Shown here: positions 52,867 through 62,675 of the stretch, one piece after another
Position numbering within the stretch: position 1 is the stretch's first letter
Layout of the letters: every line of letters starts with the position of its first letter
Source of the DNA: Pseudomonas sp. Irchel s3h17
GTDB taxonomy: Bacteria > Pseudomonadota > Gammaproteobacteria > Pseudomonadales > Pseudomonadaceae
Assembly: GCF_900187505.1 (NCBI RefSeq)
Contig: NZ_FYDL01000015.1
Span: 62,001 to 126,000, forward strand
DNA: 64,000 nucleotides
Direction: 5' to 3'
The notes under the pieces: generated by a model
Databases searched by the model: none
Told to the model about the DNA's origin: nothing
Seen by the model: the letters and a program-made list of their open reading frames with translations, nothing else
Made by a program: the position numbers and the translations under genes

Positions 52867-54270
52867 TCAATCGATCTCGTCGGCGTGAGGGTTTGCACCC
52901 GCGGCATCGGCGAAGTTCAGTCCGTGTTTACGCAGCTTGTCATGCAGGGTTTTGCGCGGAATTCCCAGGGCCTCGGCCACGCTGCGCAGCGAGCTGTGAG
53001 AGCGTGCCAGCTCAGCGGCAATCAGGTTCTTTTCGAAGCTTTCCACTTGCTCGCTCAGGTTCCCGTCGGGCTGGACGCTGACGGGGGCGGGGCTGCCATC
53101 GGCGGTATTGATGTCCAGCGCCAGCTCCAACCCGAGGGCGAAGCGTTCCGCGGCGTTTTGCAGTTCGCGCACGTTGCCCGGCCAGGTATGGCGCAGCAGC
53201 AGGGCGCGCTGGCCCGGTTGCAGCTCGTGAGGCGCCAAGCCATGGCGCTCGCTCGCTTCATTGGCAAAGTGCTGGAACATCGTCAGCGCGTCTTCGCCAC
53301 GTTCGCGCAGTGGTGGAATACGCAGTGGCGCTACGTTCAGTCGGTAGTACAGATCGGCACGAAAACGCCCCTGGTCGGCGGCCTGGCGCAGGTCTTCCTT
53401 GGTGGCGGCGATGATCCGGATATCCAGCGGGATCAACTGATTGCCACCCAGGCGCTCGACCACCCGCTCTTGCAGCAAGCGCAGCAGCTTCACCTGAACA
53501 TCCAGGCTCATGCTTTCGATTTCATCGAGGAACAGCGTGCCGCCATTGGCAAACTCGAATTTGCCGATGCGGCGTTTTTGCGCGCCAGTGAAAGCGCCAG
53601 GCTCGTGGCCAAACAGCTCGCTCTCGACCACCGATTCCGCCAGCGCTCCGGCGTTGATCGCGACAAACGGCCCGTTGCGCCGGTTCGACAGGTCGTGCAG
53701 GGCGCGGGCCACCACTTCCTTGCCAGCGCCGGTTTCACCGAGGATCAGCACATCCGCCTTGGTCGGCGCCAGTGCGGCGATCTGCTCGCGTAGGCGCAGC
53801 ATCGACGCCGAGTGGCCGATCAGCCGGGAACTCAGTTCATTGCGGTCGCTCAGGGCCAGCCGCAGGCTACGGTTTTCCAGCACCAGCTGGCGCAGGGCCA
53901 GGGCGCGGCGCACGCTGTCGAGCAACGCATCGCTGGCAAAGGGTTTTTCGAGGAAGTCATAAGCACCGGCACGCATGGCCTGCACCGCCAACGGTACATC
54001 GCCGTGTCCGGTGATCAGCAGTACCGGCAACTCCGGGTCCTGGGCGTGCAGTTCGCTCAGCAGTTCGAGACCGTCCATGCCGGGCATGCGGATGTCGCTG
54101 ACCACCACGCCCGGCCAATCGCGCTCAAGACGCGAGGCCAGGCCCTTGGCTTCGGCCAGGGGCAGGATCTTCAGGCCAGCCAGGTCCAGCGTCTGGCTCA
54201 AGGCCTGGCGCAGGTGGGGATCGTCGTCGATCAGCACCACCTGGATGCGGTTGTCGATGAAGTTGCTCAT
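52867..54270 (-). CDS. dctD: C4-dicarboxylate response regulator DctD (sigma-54 activator)
   Basis: 467 residues. Receiver with D59 (VVVSDIRMPGMDG) and KPF; AAA+ domain with Walker A GETGAGKE, an intact GAFTGA loop (EPGAFTGAQ), Walker B GGTLFLDEIE, arginine finger FRADLYYRL; C-terminal Fis helix-turn-helix VAEALGIPRKTLHDKL. Activates sigma-54 promoters of dicarboxylate transport genes when phosphorylated. ATGA overlap with dctB. A useful contrast to the degenerate AAA+ protein at 1-699. Confidence 0.9.
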   Translation of the reverse strand: MSNFIDNRIQVVLIDDDPHLRQALSQTLDLAGLKILPLAEAKGLASRLERDWPGVVVSDIRMPGMDGLELLSELHAQDPELPVLLITGHGDVPLAVQAMRAGAYDFLEKPFASDALLDSVRRALALRQLVLENRSLRLALSDRNELSSRLIGHSASMLRLREQIAALAPTKADVLILGETGAGKEVVARALHDLSNRRNGPFVAINAGALAESVVESELFGHEPGAFTGAQKRRIGKFEFANGGTLFLDEIESMSLDVQVKLLRLLQERVVERLGGNQLIPLDIRIIAATKEDLRQAADQGRFRADLYYRLNVAPLRIPPLRERGEDALTMFQHFANEASERHGLAPHELQPGQRALLLRHTWPGNVRELQNAAERFALGLELALDINTADGSPAPVSVQPDGNLSEQVESFEKNLIAAELARSHSSLRSVAEALGIPRKTLHDKLRKHGLNFADAAGANPHADEID

Positions 54271-56081
54271 TCACTGCGGTCCTCGGACGGTTGCAGGCTT
54301 ACACCGGGTGCGCCAGCGCGCAGCCGCAGGGTGATCAGGGCGCCGCCTTCCTTGTGGTTGGCGAACGACAGTTCGCCACCGAAGGCGCGCATCAGGGTTT
54401 CGCAGATGGCCAGTCCCAGGCCAAGCCCCTGGGTGCGGGTCTTGGTGGTGTAGAACGGCTCGCTGGCGCGTCCCAGGGCCTCCATGCAGAACCCCGGGCC
54501 GTTGTCGCGAATGTACAGATTGACGCCCTCGGCAGTGGATTCGGCACTCAGCCAGAGTTTGCGCGGCGGGCCTTTTTCGGTGAGGGCGTCGAGGGCGTTG
54601 GCCAGCAGGTTGCCGAGCACCTGGCGCAGACGGGTTTCGCCCGCCTCGACCCACAGCGTGGCTGCCGGCAGGTCGCGGATCAGCTCGACCTCCATGCTGC
54701 GGCGACGCTTGGCCAGCAACGCCAGGGCATCGTCCAGCGCCGGTTGCAGCGCGACGCTCTCCGGGGCGTGGCGGTCGCGACGGGCAAAGGCGCGCAAGTG
54801 GGCGATGATCGAGGCCATTCGTCCAGTCAGTTCACTGATCAGTTTCAGGTTGCCGCGGGCGTCTTCGGTGCGCTCATGGTCGAGCAGTATCTCGGCGTTT
54901 TCCGCGTAGGTGCGAATCGCGGCCAGCGGCTGATTGAGTTCGTGGCTGATGCTCGCCGACATGGTGCCCAGCGCCGACAGTTTGCCAGCCTGCACCAGGT
55001 CATCCTGGGCGCGCACCAGTTCCTGCTGCGCGTGTTCGCGCTCCAGTACTTCCTGCTTGAGGCGCCGGTTGAGGCCTTCCAGGTCACTGGTCCGCTCGGC
55101 GACCCGGGCTTCCAGTTCTCGGCGGGTCTTGGCTTCGAAGTCGATGCGCTGCAGGTAGTGACGTCGACGCTGCATCAGCAGCCCCAGCAACAGCATCAAC
55201 ACCAGCAGCGCCGCGCCACCGATGGCGACCACCGTGCGCACCGGGCGATCGATCAGGGTCCTGGGCGCGAGGATGCTGACGCTCCAGCCGGTTTCCTCGA
55301 TCCGTTGAGTCTGGGTCAGCCAGGCCTTGGGGTCGAGGTTCAGCGGTTGGGGATCGCGGGTCGGGTAGGGCTGCACCGCAGCGATCGCCTGGCGTTCCTC
55401 GTCGGTGAGTGGGCGAGTCGCGCGAAAGCGCCAATCGGCTCGCGAGGTGAGAATGACCACGCCGTTATGGTCGGTCAGCAGCAGTTGTTCAGGGGTTTTA
55501 CCCCACAGGCTTTCGGTGTGGTCCAGATCGACCTTGATTACCAGCACGCCGATGATCTGTTCACCCTTGCGCACGGCGGCGGCGAAGAAGTAGCCGCGTT
55601 TGGCGGAAGTGGTGCCCAAACCGAAAAAGCGCCCGAGACGACCTTGCATGGCTTCGCTGAAGTACGGCCGAAAGGCAAAGTTGCGGCCGACAAAGCTGTC
55701 GTGTTTGTCCCAGTTGGAGGCAGCCAGGGTGTTGCCTCGGGTGTCCATCAGGTACATCACTTCGGCGCCGGTCTGGGCGCTGATGTTTTTCAGGAAACGG
55801 TTGGCATTGCCCTGGATGACACCGTCTTGCGGCGCCCCCAGCACGGCGCGCAGGGCAGGCAGGTCGCCGAGGATCTGTGGCAACACCTCATAGCGGTGCA
55901 GGGTGCCCAGCAGGTTGGCGACGTAGAGGTCCAGCGTCTGGCGATTCTGCCCCGCCAGTTCACTGCGGTAGTAACGCTCGGCGAGGTGCTCGAGTGGCCA
56001 CAGCAAAGGCGCCAGGCACAGGGCGAGCAAGGCCAGGCTGCGCCAACGGGGTCTGCGGGGAAGGGTTGGAGTCATGAGCAT
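54267..56081 (-). CDS. dctB: C4-dicarboxylate sensor histidine kinase DctB
   Basis: 604 residues. TM1 at about 14-31, a periplasmic double-Cache region (about 35-275), TM2 at about 283-305, a coiled coil rich in Arg/Glu (ARVAERTSDLEGLNRRL), HisKA with H380 (ISHELNQPLAAIRTYAENA), and an ATPase domain (LLANALDAL, DNGPGFC, GLGLGLAICETLM). Senses succinate, malate or fumarate and phosphorylates DctD. Neither dctA nor dctPQM lies nearby, so the targets are unlinked. Confidence 0.9.
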   Translation of the reverse strand: MLMTPTLPRRPRWRSLALLALCLAPLLWPLEHLAERYYRSELAGQNRQTLDLYVANLLGTLHRYEVLPQILGDLPALRAVLGAPQDGVIQGNANRFLKNISAQTGAEVMYLMDTRGNTLAASNWDKHDSFVGRNFAFRPYFSEAMQGRLGRFFGLGTTSAKRGYFFAAAVRKGEQIIGVLVIKVDLDHTESLWGKTPEQLLLTDHNGVVILTSRADWRFRATRPLTDEERQAIAAVQPYPTRDPQPLNLDPKAWLTQTQRIEETGWSVSILAPRTLIDRPVRTVVAIGGAALLVLMLLLGLLMQRRRHYLQRIDFEAKTRRELEARVAERTSDLEGLNRRLKQEVLEREHAQQELVRAQDDLVQAGKLSALGTMSASISHELNQPLAAIRTYAENAEILLDHERTEDARGNLKLISELTGRMASIIAHLRAFARRDRHAPESVALQPALDDALALLAKRRRSMEVELIRDLPAATLWVEAGETRLRQVLGNLLANALDALTEKGPPRKLWLSAESTAEGVNLYIRDNGPGFCMEALGRASEPFYTTKTRTQGLGLGLAICETLMRAFGGELSFANHKEGGALITLRLRAGAPGVSLQPSEDRSE

Positions 56082-56180
56082 TGGGTGCCTGGGGGAACAG
56101 CTGCATTATGCCTAGGCTTGCGAGCGCAGTCTGCGCGCCTGTTTCTACAGGCGCGCTGGTGGTGAGGCTTGGGCGGTGTT

Positions 56181-56726
56181 TCAGGCGAAGACGTCAGCGT
56201 CCTTGAGGAACGCGCCAGCCTCGTCCTTGGCCGACAATCTTGGTGCTTCGTCCAGTTGCCAGTCGATGCCCAGGTCTGGGTCATCCCAGCGAATGCTGCG
56301 TTCGGCCGACGGGGTGTAGTAATCAGTGGTCTTGTACAGGAACTCGGCGAAATCGCTCAGTACCACGAAACCATGGGCAAAACCTTCTGGTACCCAGAGT
56401 TGACGATGATTTTCAGCGGACAGGCGCACAGCCACCCACTTGCCGAAATGCGGCGAACTACGGCGAATGTCCACTGCCACGTCGAGCACTTCCCCCGCGG
56501 TCACCCGTACCAGTTTGCCCTGGGTGTTTTGCAGTTGGTAATGCAGGCCGCGCAGAACACCTTTTTGTGAGCGGGAGTGATTGTCCTGAACAAAATGTGT
56601 ATCCAGGCCGGTTGCTTCTTTGAAAGCCCTGGCATTGAAGCTTTCGTAAAAGAAGCCGCGCTCATCACCAAATACCTTGGGCTCGATGATCAGAACACCG
56701 GGTAACTCGGTGGCGACTACATTCAT
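56181..56726 (-). CDS. rmlC: dTDP-4-dehydrorhamnose 3,5-epimerase
   Basis: 181 residues from ATG 56726 (GGAG upstream; a 48-residue longer frame is rejected). Cupin fold with FGDERGFFYESF, the catalytic-His region SQKGVLRGLHYQLQ, and WVPEGFAHGFVVLSD. Third step of dTDP-L-rhamnose synthesis for LPS. The rmlB, rmlD and rmlA genes are not in the window; in P. aeruginosa rmlC also borders dctB. Confidence 0.93.
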   Translation of the reverse strand: MNVVATELPGVLIIEPKVFGDERGFFYESFNARAFKEATGLDTHFVQDNHSRSQKGVLRGLHYQLQNTQGKLVRVTAGEVLDVAVDIRRSSPHFGKWVAVRLSAENHRQLWVPEGFAHGFVVLSDFAEFLYKTTDYYTPSAERSIRWDDPDLGIDWQLDEAPRLSAKDEAGAFLKDADVFA

Positions 56727-56997
56727 GGGGGTTTCTCCGGCAATGGGTATTGATGGCTGACATTCTTGCGCAAAGTGCGAGGCGATGCGAGGGGCCGGGA
56801 AGCAACAGGCATGCAGAAGGGTGGATTCTGCAGACTTTCGGCCGTGTGGCAGTAGGCACACACCGATCAATGTGATGAGCGTTCTGCAGAAGAGGGCGTC
56901 GATAGGGCGTTCCGGATCACTGACCGCTACTGGGGGTTGCGTATCGCTCTGAGCAGTGGCGATATAGACGCCTTACAAAAAAACCAGGGGTCGTTGT

Positions 56998-59910
56998 ATG
57001 TTGCTCGCCACGTTGATTCACCGCGCCAGTCTGGCCAGTCCGCAGGTTACCGCAGAGCAAGCGCTGGAGCTGCTGAGTGAGCATTATGGCCTGAGCGGGA
57101 CGCTGCAGTCGTTGGGCAGCCAGCAGGACCTCAACTACCGGCTCGACAGCGACCAGGGCCGTTTCGTCCTCAAGATCTGTCTTGGCGACTACGCCGCGCT
57201 GGAGCTCCAGGCCCAACACGCCGCGCTCAAGCACCTGGGGGCGCAGCCCGGGCTGCATGTCCCACGGGTGATCCCGGCGAAAAGTGGCGAAGACCTGCTG
57301 ACCCTGGCGTTTGCCGATCAGTCGGTGCACGTGCGCCTGCTCGACTACATCGAAGGGCAATCCCTGACCCATCTCGATCACCTGGGTCATGACGTCGTCG
57401 CCGGCTTCGGTCGGCTCTGCGGCGAAATGGACCTGGCCCTGGCCGGTTTCGACCATCCGGGCCTGGAGCGTACGTTGCAGTGGGATGCCCGGCACGCCAG
57501 TGCGCTGATCGAGCACCTGTTGCCGGTGATTGCCGACGAGCGCCAGCGAGGGTTGATCGCCGAGGCCGCGCAGCACGCCGAACGGCGATTGCAGCCACTG
57601 GTGGCGAAGTTGCCGGTGCAGGCCATCCACATGGATATCACCGACGACAACGTAGTCTGGAAGCGCGATCAGCAGCGTCACTGGCAGTTGCAGGGGGTGA
57701 TCGATTTTGGCGACTTGATCCGTACCTGGCGCATTACTGACCTGTCCGTGACGTGTGCGGCGCTGTTGCACCATGCCGACGGCGATCCGATGGTCATCTT
57801 GCCGGCCGTACGGGCCTACCATGACGTCAATCCGCTCAAGCGCGAGGAGCTGCAGGCATTGTGGCCGTTGATCGTTGCGCGGGCGGCGGTGCTGGTGCTC
57901 AGCGGTGAACAGCAGGTCAGCATCGATCCGCAGAATCAGTACAGCCGCGACAACCTTGAGCATGAGTGGGAAATCTTTCGTGTCGCGACATCGGTGCCGT
58001 TCGAGCTGATGGAGACGGCCATTCTGGTGGCGGTCGACCAGGCACTACCGACGATTGCCAGCCAGGGCTTTGCGCCGTTGCTGCCGAGCCTGGTGGGGCG
58101 CGAGTTCGCGCTGATCGACCTGGGGGTGTTGAGCCCGCATTTCGAAGCGGGCAACTGGGAGCAGGACGGTATCGATCAGCGCTTGCTGGTCGAAGCGGCC
58201 ACCGCCCATGGCCTGGCCGCCAGCCGTTACGGACAATACCGTTTGTCCCGTACCCGGCCTGACAGTGCGGTCGAGCCGGACACCTGCCCGTTGCACGTCG
58301 ATTTGCAGGTGCCCCGGGGTACCACGGTCGAGGCGCCGTTTGCCGGTGTAGTGCATCTGTCGGCCGATGGCCGCCTGCAACTGGACAGCCCACAGTTGAG
58401 CGTGTGCCTGTGGGGTGTCAGCCCTTTGCTGCACAGTGGTGCCGCGGTGTTGAAGGGGCAGGTGCTGGGTGAGGTCGAGGGGGCGTTGCGGGTACAGCTG
58501 AGTCGTGGCGCCGACCTGAATCCACCGCTGTTCTGTACACCGTCCCGCGCTCGCGCCTGGCAGGCCCTGTGCCCGTCGCCGGCGGCGTTGCTGGGGCTGG
58601 CCTGTGATGCGCCAGTCGAGCTCGACCCGCACACCTTGCTGGCGCGTCGCGATGCCAGCTTCGCCCGTTCGCAAAAACACTATTACGTCGACCCGCCGCG
58701 CATCGAGCGCGGCTGGCGCAATCACCTGATCGACATGCAGGGTCGTTCTTACCTGGACATGCTCAACAACGTCGCCGTGCTCGGCCATGGTCACCCGCGC
58801 ATGGCGGCCGAGGCCAGCCGACAGTGGTCGTTGCTCAACACCAACTCGCGTTTCCATTACGCGGCCATCGCCGAGTTTTCCGAGCGCTTGCTGGCACTGG
58901 CCCCGGACTCGATGGACCGGGTATTTCTGGTCAACAGCGGCACCGAGGCCAATGACCTGGCGATTCGCCTGGCCTGGGCCTACAGCGGCGGGCGCGACAT
59001 GCTCAGCGTGCTGGAGGCGTATCACGGCTGGTCGGTGGCCGCCGACGCAGTATCGACCTCGATCGCCGACAACCCGAAAGCCCTCAGCAGCCGGCCGGAC
59101 TGGGTGCACCCGGTTACCGCGCCGAACACTTATCGGGGTGAATTCCGTGGCCTCGACAGCGCGCCGGATTACGTGCGTAGCGTCGAGCACAATCTGGCGA
59201 AAATTGCCGAGCAGAAACGCCAACTGGCGGGCTTCATCTGTGAACCGGTGTATGGCAACGCCGGGGGGATTTCGCTGCCGCCGGGCTACCTGAAACAGGT
59301 CTATGCCCTGGTCCGCGCCCAGGGTGGCGTGTGCATCGCCGACGAGGTTCAGGTGGGTTATGGCCGCATGGGCAAGTTTTTCTGGGGCTTTGAAGAACAG
59401 GGCGTGGTGCCCGACATCATCACCATGGCCAAGGGCATGGGCAACGGCCAGCCATTGGGTGCGGTGATCACTCGCCGGGAAATTGCCGAAGCGCTGGAGG
59501 CCGAAGGTTATTTCTTCTCGTCGGCCGGGGGCAGTCCGGTCAGCTGCCGCATCGGCATGGCGGTGTTGGATGTGATGAATGAAGAAAAGCTCTGGGAGAA
59601 CGCACAGATCGTTGGCGGCTATTTCAAGGAGCGCCTTGAAGCCTTGATCGACCGCCATCCATTGGTGGGCGCGGTGCATGGCTCCGGTTTCTATTTGGGA
59701 GTGGAACTGATCCGTAACCGTGAAACCCTGGAGCCGGCTACCGAAGAAACCACGTTGCTGTGCGATCGCCTGCGCGAGCTGGGGATCTTCATGCAGCCGA
59801 CCGGCGACTACCTGAACATCCTCAAGATCAAACCGCCGATGGTGACCTCGCGACAAAGCGTCGACTTCTTTGTCGACATGCTGTCGAAGGTGCTGGACGA
59901 GGGATTGTAG
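56998..59910 (+). CDS. Kinase / M23-like / class III aminotransferase-fold triple fusion
   Basis: 970 residues in three parts. (1) About 1-330: aminoglycoside-phosphotransferase/HYKK-type kinase with the catalytic H211-x-D213-xxxx-N218 and metal site VIDFGD. (2) About 425-545: a short beta-rich M23/lipoyl-like module (VPRGTTVEAPFAGVVHLS). (3) About 555-970: a PLP class III enzyme with GTEANDLAIRLA, IADEVQVGYGRMG and PLP lysine K812 (TMAKGMGNGQ). Bacterial fusions of this order led to the identification of human hydroxylysine kinase and the phospho-lyases AGXT2L1/L2. It may thus phosphorylate an amino alcohol or hydroxy-amine and eliminate phosphate and ammonia. Just upstream of aguBA. Confidence 0.82.
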   Translation: MLLATLIHRASLASPQVTAEQALELLSEHYGLSGTLQSLGSQQDLNYRLDSDQGRFVLKICLGDYAALELQAQHAALKHLGAQPGLHVPRVIPAKSGEDLLTLAFADQSVHVRLLDYIEGQSLTHLDHLGHDVVAGFGRLCGEMDLALAGFDHPGLERTLQWDARHASALIEHLLPVIADERQRGLIAEAAQHAERRLQPLVAKLPVQAIHMDITDDNVVWKRDQQRHWQLQGVIDFGDLIRTWRITDLSVTCAALLHHADGDPMVILPAVRAYHDVNPLKREELQALWPLIVARAAVLVLSGEQQVSIDPQNQYSRDNLEHEWEIFRVATSVPFELMETAILVAVDQALPTIASQGFAPLLPSLVGREFALIDLGVLSPHFEAGNWEQDGIDQRLLVEAATAHGLAASRYGQYRLSRTRPDSAVEPDTCPLHVDLQVPRGTTVEAPFAGVVHLSADGRLQLDSPQLSVCLWGVSPLLHSGAAVLKGQVLGEVEGALRVQLSRGADLNPPLFCTPSRARAWQALCPSPAALLGLACDAPVELDPHTLLARRDASFARSQKHYYVDPPRIERGWRNHLIDMQGRSYLDMLNNVAVLGHGHPRMAAEASRQWSLLNTNSRFHYAAIAEFSERLLALAPDSMDRVFLVNSGTEANDLAIRLAWAYSGGRDMLSVLEAYHGWSVAADAVSTSIADNPKALSSRPDWVHPVTAPNTYRGEFRGLDSAPDYVRSVEHNLAKIAEQKRQLAGFICEPVYGNAGGISLPPGYLKQVYALVRAQGGVCIADEVQVGYGRMGKFFWGFEEQGVVPDIITMAKGMGNGQPLGAVITRREIAEALEAEGYFFSSAGGSPVSCRIGMAVLDVMNEEKLWENAQIVGGYFKERLEALIDRHPLVGAVHGSGFYLGVELIRNRETLEPATEETTLLCDRLRELGIFMQPTGDYLNILKIKPPMVTSRQSVDFFVDMLSKVLDEGL

Positions 59911-59920
59911 TACGTCCCCT

Positions 59921-59946
59921 CTGTGGGGGCCGGCGCGCTCCCACAG
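59921..59946. repeat. REP-like hairpin after the fusion gene
   Basis: CTGTGGG (59921-59927) and CCCACAG (59940-59946) around 12 nt, tips of the second REP type (as at 26787). It begins 11 bp after the stop and may act as a transcript end. Confidence 0.6.
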
Positions 59947-59957
59947 GGATATCCAGT

Positions 59958-60035
59958 AAGTCGATTATTATCGTCTATTTATTGAGTATTCTCGACGATG
60001 CGAACGTATCAGGCTTTTAAAGTCGATTTTTATCG
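59958..60035 (+). promoter_or_regulatory. Direct repeat upstream of aguB
   Basis: AAGTCGATTATTATCG (59958-59973) and AAGTCGATTTTTATCG (60020-60035) agree at 15 of 16 positions, spaced 62 bp (about six helical turns). A third partial AAAGTCG is at 60041-60047. An inverted pair TCAGGC (60009-60014) / GCCTGA (60047-60052) brackets the second copy. The stretch is AT-rich. Probable binding sites of the regulator of aguBA, unnamed. Confidence 0.55.
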
Positions 60036-60145
60036 GTTATAAAGTCGCCTGACACGTCGGCGTGGATCACCACGCCCGGCTGTTCCCGTTTCTGTCATCG
60101 GTCGATGCCATGCTCGACCGCTCTGCCCCCGCCAGGAGATGATTC

Positions 60146-61024
<879 letters not shown>

Positions 61025-61029
61025 TTGCC

Positions 61030-62136
61030 ATGACCACTTTGAACAGCACACCTCGCGCCGACGGCTTTTACATGCCTGCCGAATGGGCGCCCCAGACCCA
61101 GGCCTGGATGGTCTGGCCAGAGCGCCCGGACAACTGGCGCCTGGGAGGCAAGCCGGCCCAAGCCGCTCACGTGGCGGTGGCCAAGGCCATTGCCCGGTTC
61201 GAGCCAGTGACCGTTGCCGTGTCGGCCGCCCAGTACGAAAACGCCCGGGCTCGCTTGGACGTGCCGAATATTCGCCTGGTCGAGATGTCCAGCGACGACG
61301 CCTGGGTCCGTGACACCGGCCCGACATTCGTCATCGACAACAGCGGCGAAGTCCGTGGCGTCGATTGGGACTTCAATGCCTGGGGCGGTTTCGACGGCGG
61401 CCTGTACTCGCCCTGGAACCGGGATTCGCAAGTGGCCGGCAAGATCCTCGAAATCGAGCGCTGTGCGCGTTACCGCACCGAGGGCTTCGTGCTCGAAGGC
61501 GGTTCGATTCACGTCGATGGCGAGGGCACGCTGATCACGACCGAAGAGTGCCTGCTCAACCGCAATCGCAATGCGCACATGAGCCGTGACGAAATCGAAG
61601 CGGTGCTCAGTGCCCACCTGGCTGTGGATAAAATCATCTGGTTGCCGGACGGTCTGTACAACGACGAAACCGATGGTCATGTGGATAACTTCTGCTGCTA
61701 CGTGCGACCGGGTGAAGTGCTGTTGGCCTGGACCGATGATCCGCAGAACCCGAACTACCCGCGCTGCCAGGCGGCGATGAGCGTGCTGGAAAGCAGCACC
61801 GACGCCAAGGGTCGCCCGTTCATTGTGCACAAGATGCCGATTCCCGGCCCCTTGTATGCGACCGAAGAAGAATGTGCCGGTGTCGACCCGGTGGACGGTA
61901 CTCAGGAGCGCAATCCTTCGGTGCGCCTGGCCGGTTCCTACGTGAACTTCCTGATCGTCAACGGCGGCATCATTGCACCGAGCTTTGACGATCCGCTGGA
62001 CGCGCCGGCCAGGGAAATCCTGCAGAACCTGTTCCCGCAGCATGAAGTGGTGATGGTGCCGGGTCGTGAACTGTTACTGGGTGGCGGCAATATTCATTGC
62101 CTTACCCAGCAGCAGCCCGCTGCGCACAAAGGTTGA
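61030..62136 (+). CDS. aguA: Agmatine deiminase
   Basis: 368 residues, the standard length. The C-terminal GGGNIHCLTQQQP holds the nucleophile C357; DDAWVRDTGPTFV, EGGSIHVDGEGT and DGHVDNFCCYV supply the other guanidino-binding and catalytic residues. Converts agmatine to N-carbamoylputrescine. Second gene of aguBA. Confidence 0.95.
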   Translation: MTTLNSTPRADGFYMPAEWAPQTQAWMVWPERPDNWRLGGKPAQAAHVAVAKAIARFEPVTVAVSAAQYENARARLDVPNIRLVEMSSDDAWVRDTGPTFVIDNSGEVRGVDWDFNAWGGFDGGLYSPWNRDSQVAGKILEIERCARYRTEGFVLEGGSIHVDGEGTLITTEECLLNRNRNAHMSRDEIEAVLSAHLAVDKIIWLPDGLYNDETDGHVDNFCCYVRPGEVLLAWTDDPQNPNYPRCQAAMSVLESSTDAKGRPFIVHKMPIPGPLYATEEECAGVDPVDGTQERNPSVRLAGSYVNFLIVNGGIIAPSFDDPLDAPAREILQNLFPQHEVVMVPGRELLLGGGNIHCLTQQQPAAHKG

Positions 62137-62208
62137 GTGAAGTTGTAACAAGTGTTGGCAGCTGATTGAGGGCCTCTATGGCCACCCCAATCGCTGACCC
62201 GCCGACAG

Positions 62209-62241
62209 AGCCCGCATCCCTTATGGGCGGCGGGCTTTTTT
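62209..62241 (+). terminator. Terminator after aguA
   Basis: AGCCCGC (62209-62215) with GCGGGCT (62230-62236), inner CCC/GGG pairing in the 14-nt loop, then T6. It lies 73 bp after the stop. Confidence 0.85.
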
Positions 62242-62382
62242 ATGGTTGCCTGGCGGGCAGTCTGGCACTTTGGCATAGCTCTTGTATCTGCCTGTGAGTC
62301 ATTCTCGGGAATGTGGAACAGCATTGTTCTGTCATAAACCTTGGATAAGTTAGCCGCTCACAAACCAGGAGAGAGCGCTGGG

Positions 62383-62583
62383 ATGAACAGGGTCAGCGAG
62401 CGAACATCGCATCCCTTGGCTATGAATGGCGAATCGCTTCAGGTGCTGGCGCAATGGTTGAAGTCCAACGGAACGCGACAGGTCAGGGAAGCTGACCCGC
62501 GCAGGATGATGATCGAGCGATACCCGGCTGGTTTGTTCAGCGAGGCAGAACTTGAAGCGTTGTGGGATGTGATGGAAGGATAG
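62383..62583 (+). CDS. 66-residue protein, function unknown
   Basis: Start ATG 62383 has AGGAGAG about 9 bp upstream; an in-frame TTG at 62341 lacks a site. Sequence is hydrophilic and helical: SLQVLAQWLKSNG, then ADPRRMMIERYPAGLFSEAELEALWDVMEG. No TM helix or signal. High GC3 and its own terminator (62601-62631) support a real gene. Not recognised. Confidence 0.65.
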   Translation: MNRVSERTSHPLAMNGESLQVLAQWLKSNGTRQVREADPRRMMIERYPAGLFSEAELEALWDVMEG

Positions 62584-62600
62584 CAAGCAAAGGATTGGTA

Positions 62601-62631
62601 AAGCGCTGCCCGGATGGCAGCGCTTTTTTTT
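62601..62631 (+). terminator. Terminator after the 66-residue gene
   Basis: AAGCGCTGCC-CGGAT-GGCAGCGCTT (62601-62625), a perfect 10-bp stem, followed by T-run to 62631. Confidence 0.92.
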
Positions 62632-62675
62632 GTCCACGGATAGGCGGTCGACATCAGGGTCTTGAGGGCTCACCG

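Noticed and set aside
54291..56165. 624-codon frame opposite dctB
   Set aside because: Same antisense artefact; no domain features.
58045..59856. 603-codon frame opposite the fusion gene
   Set aside because: His/Gln/Arg-rich shadow of the class III domain; no start signal.
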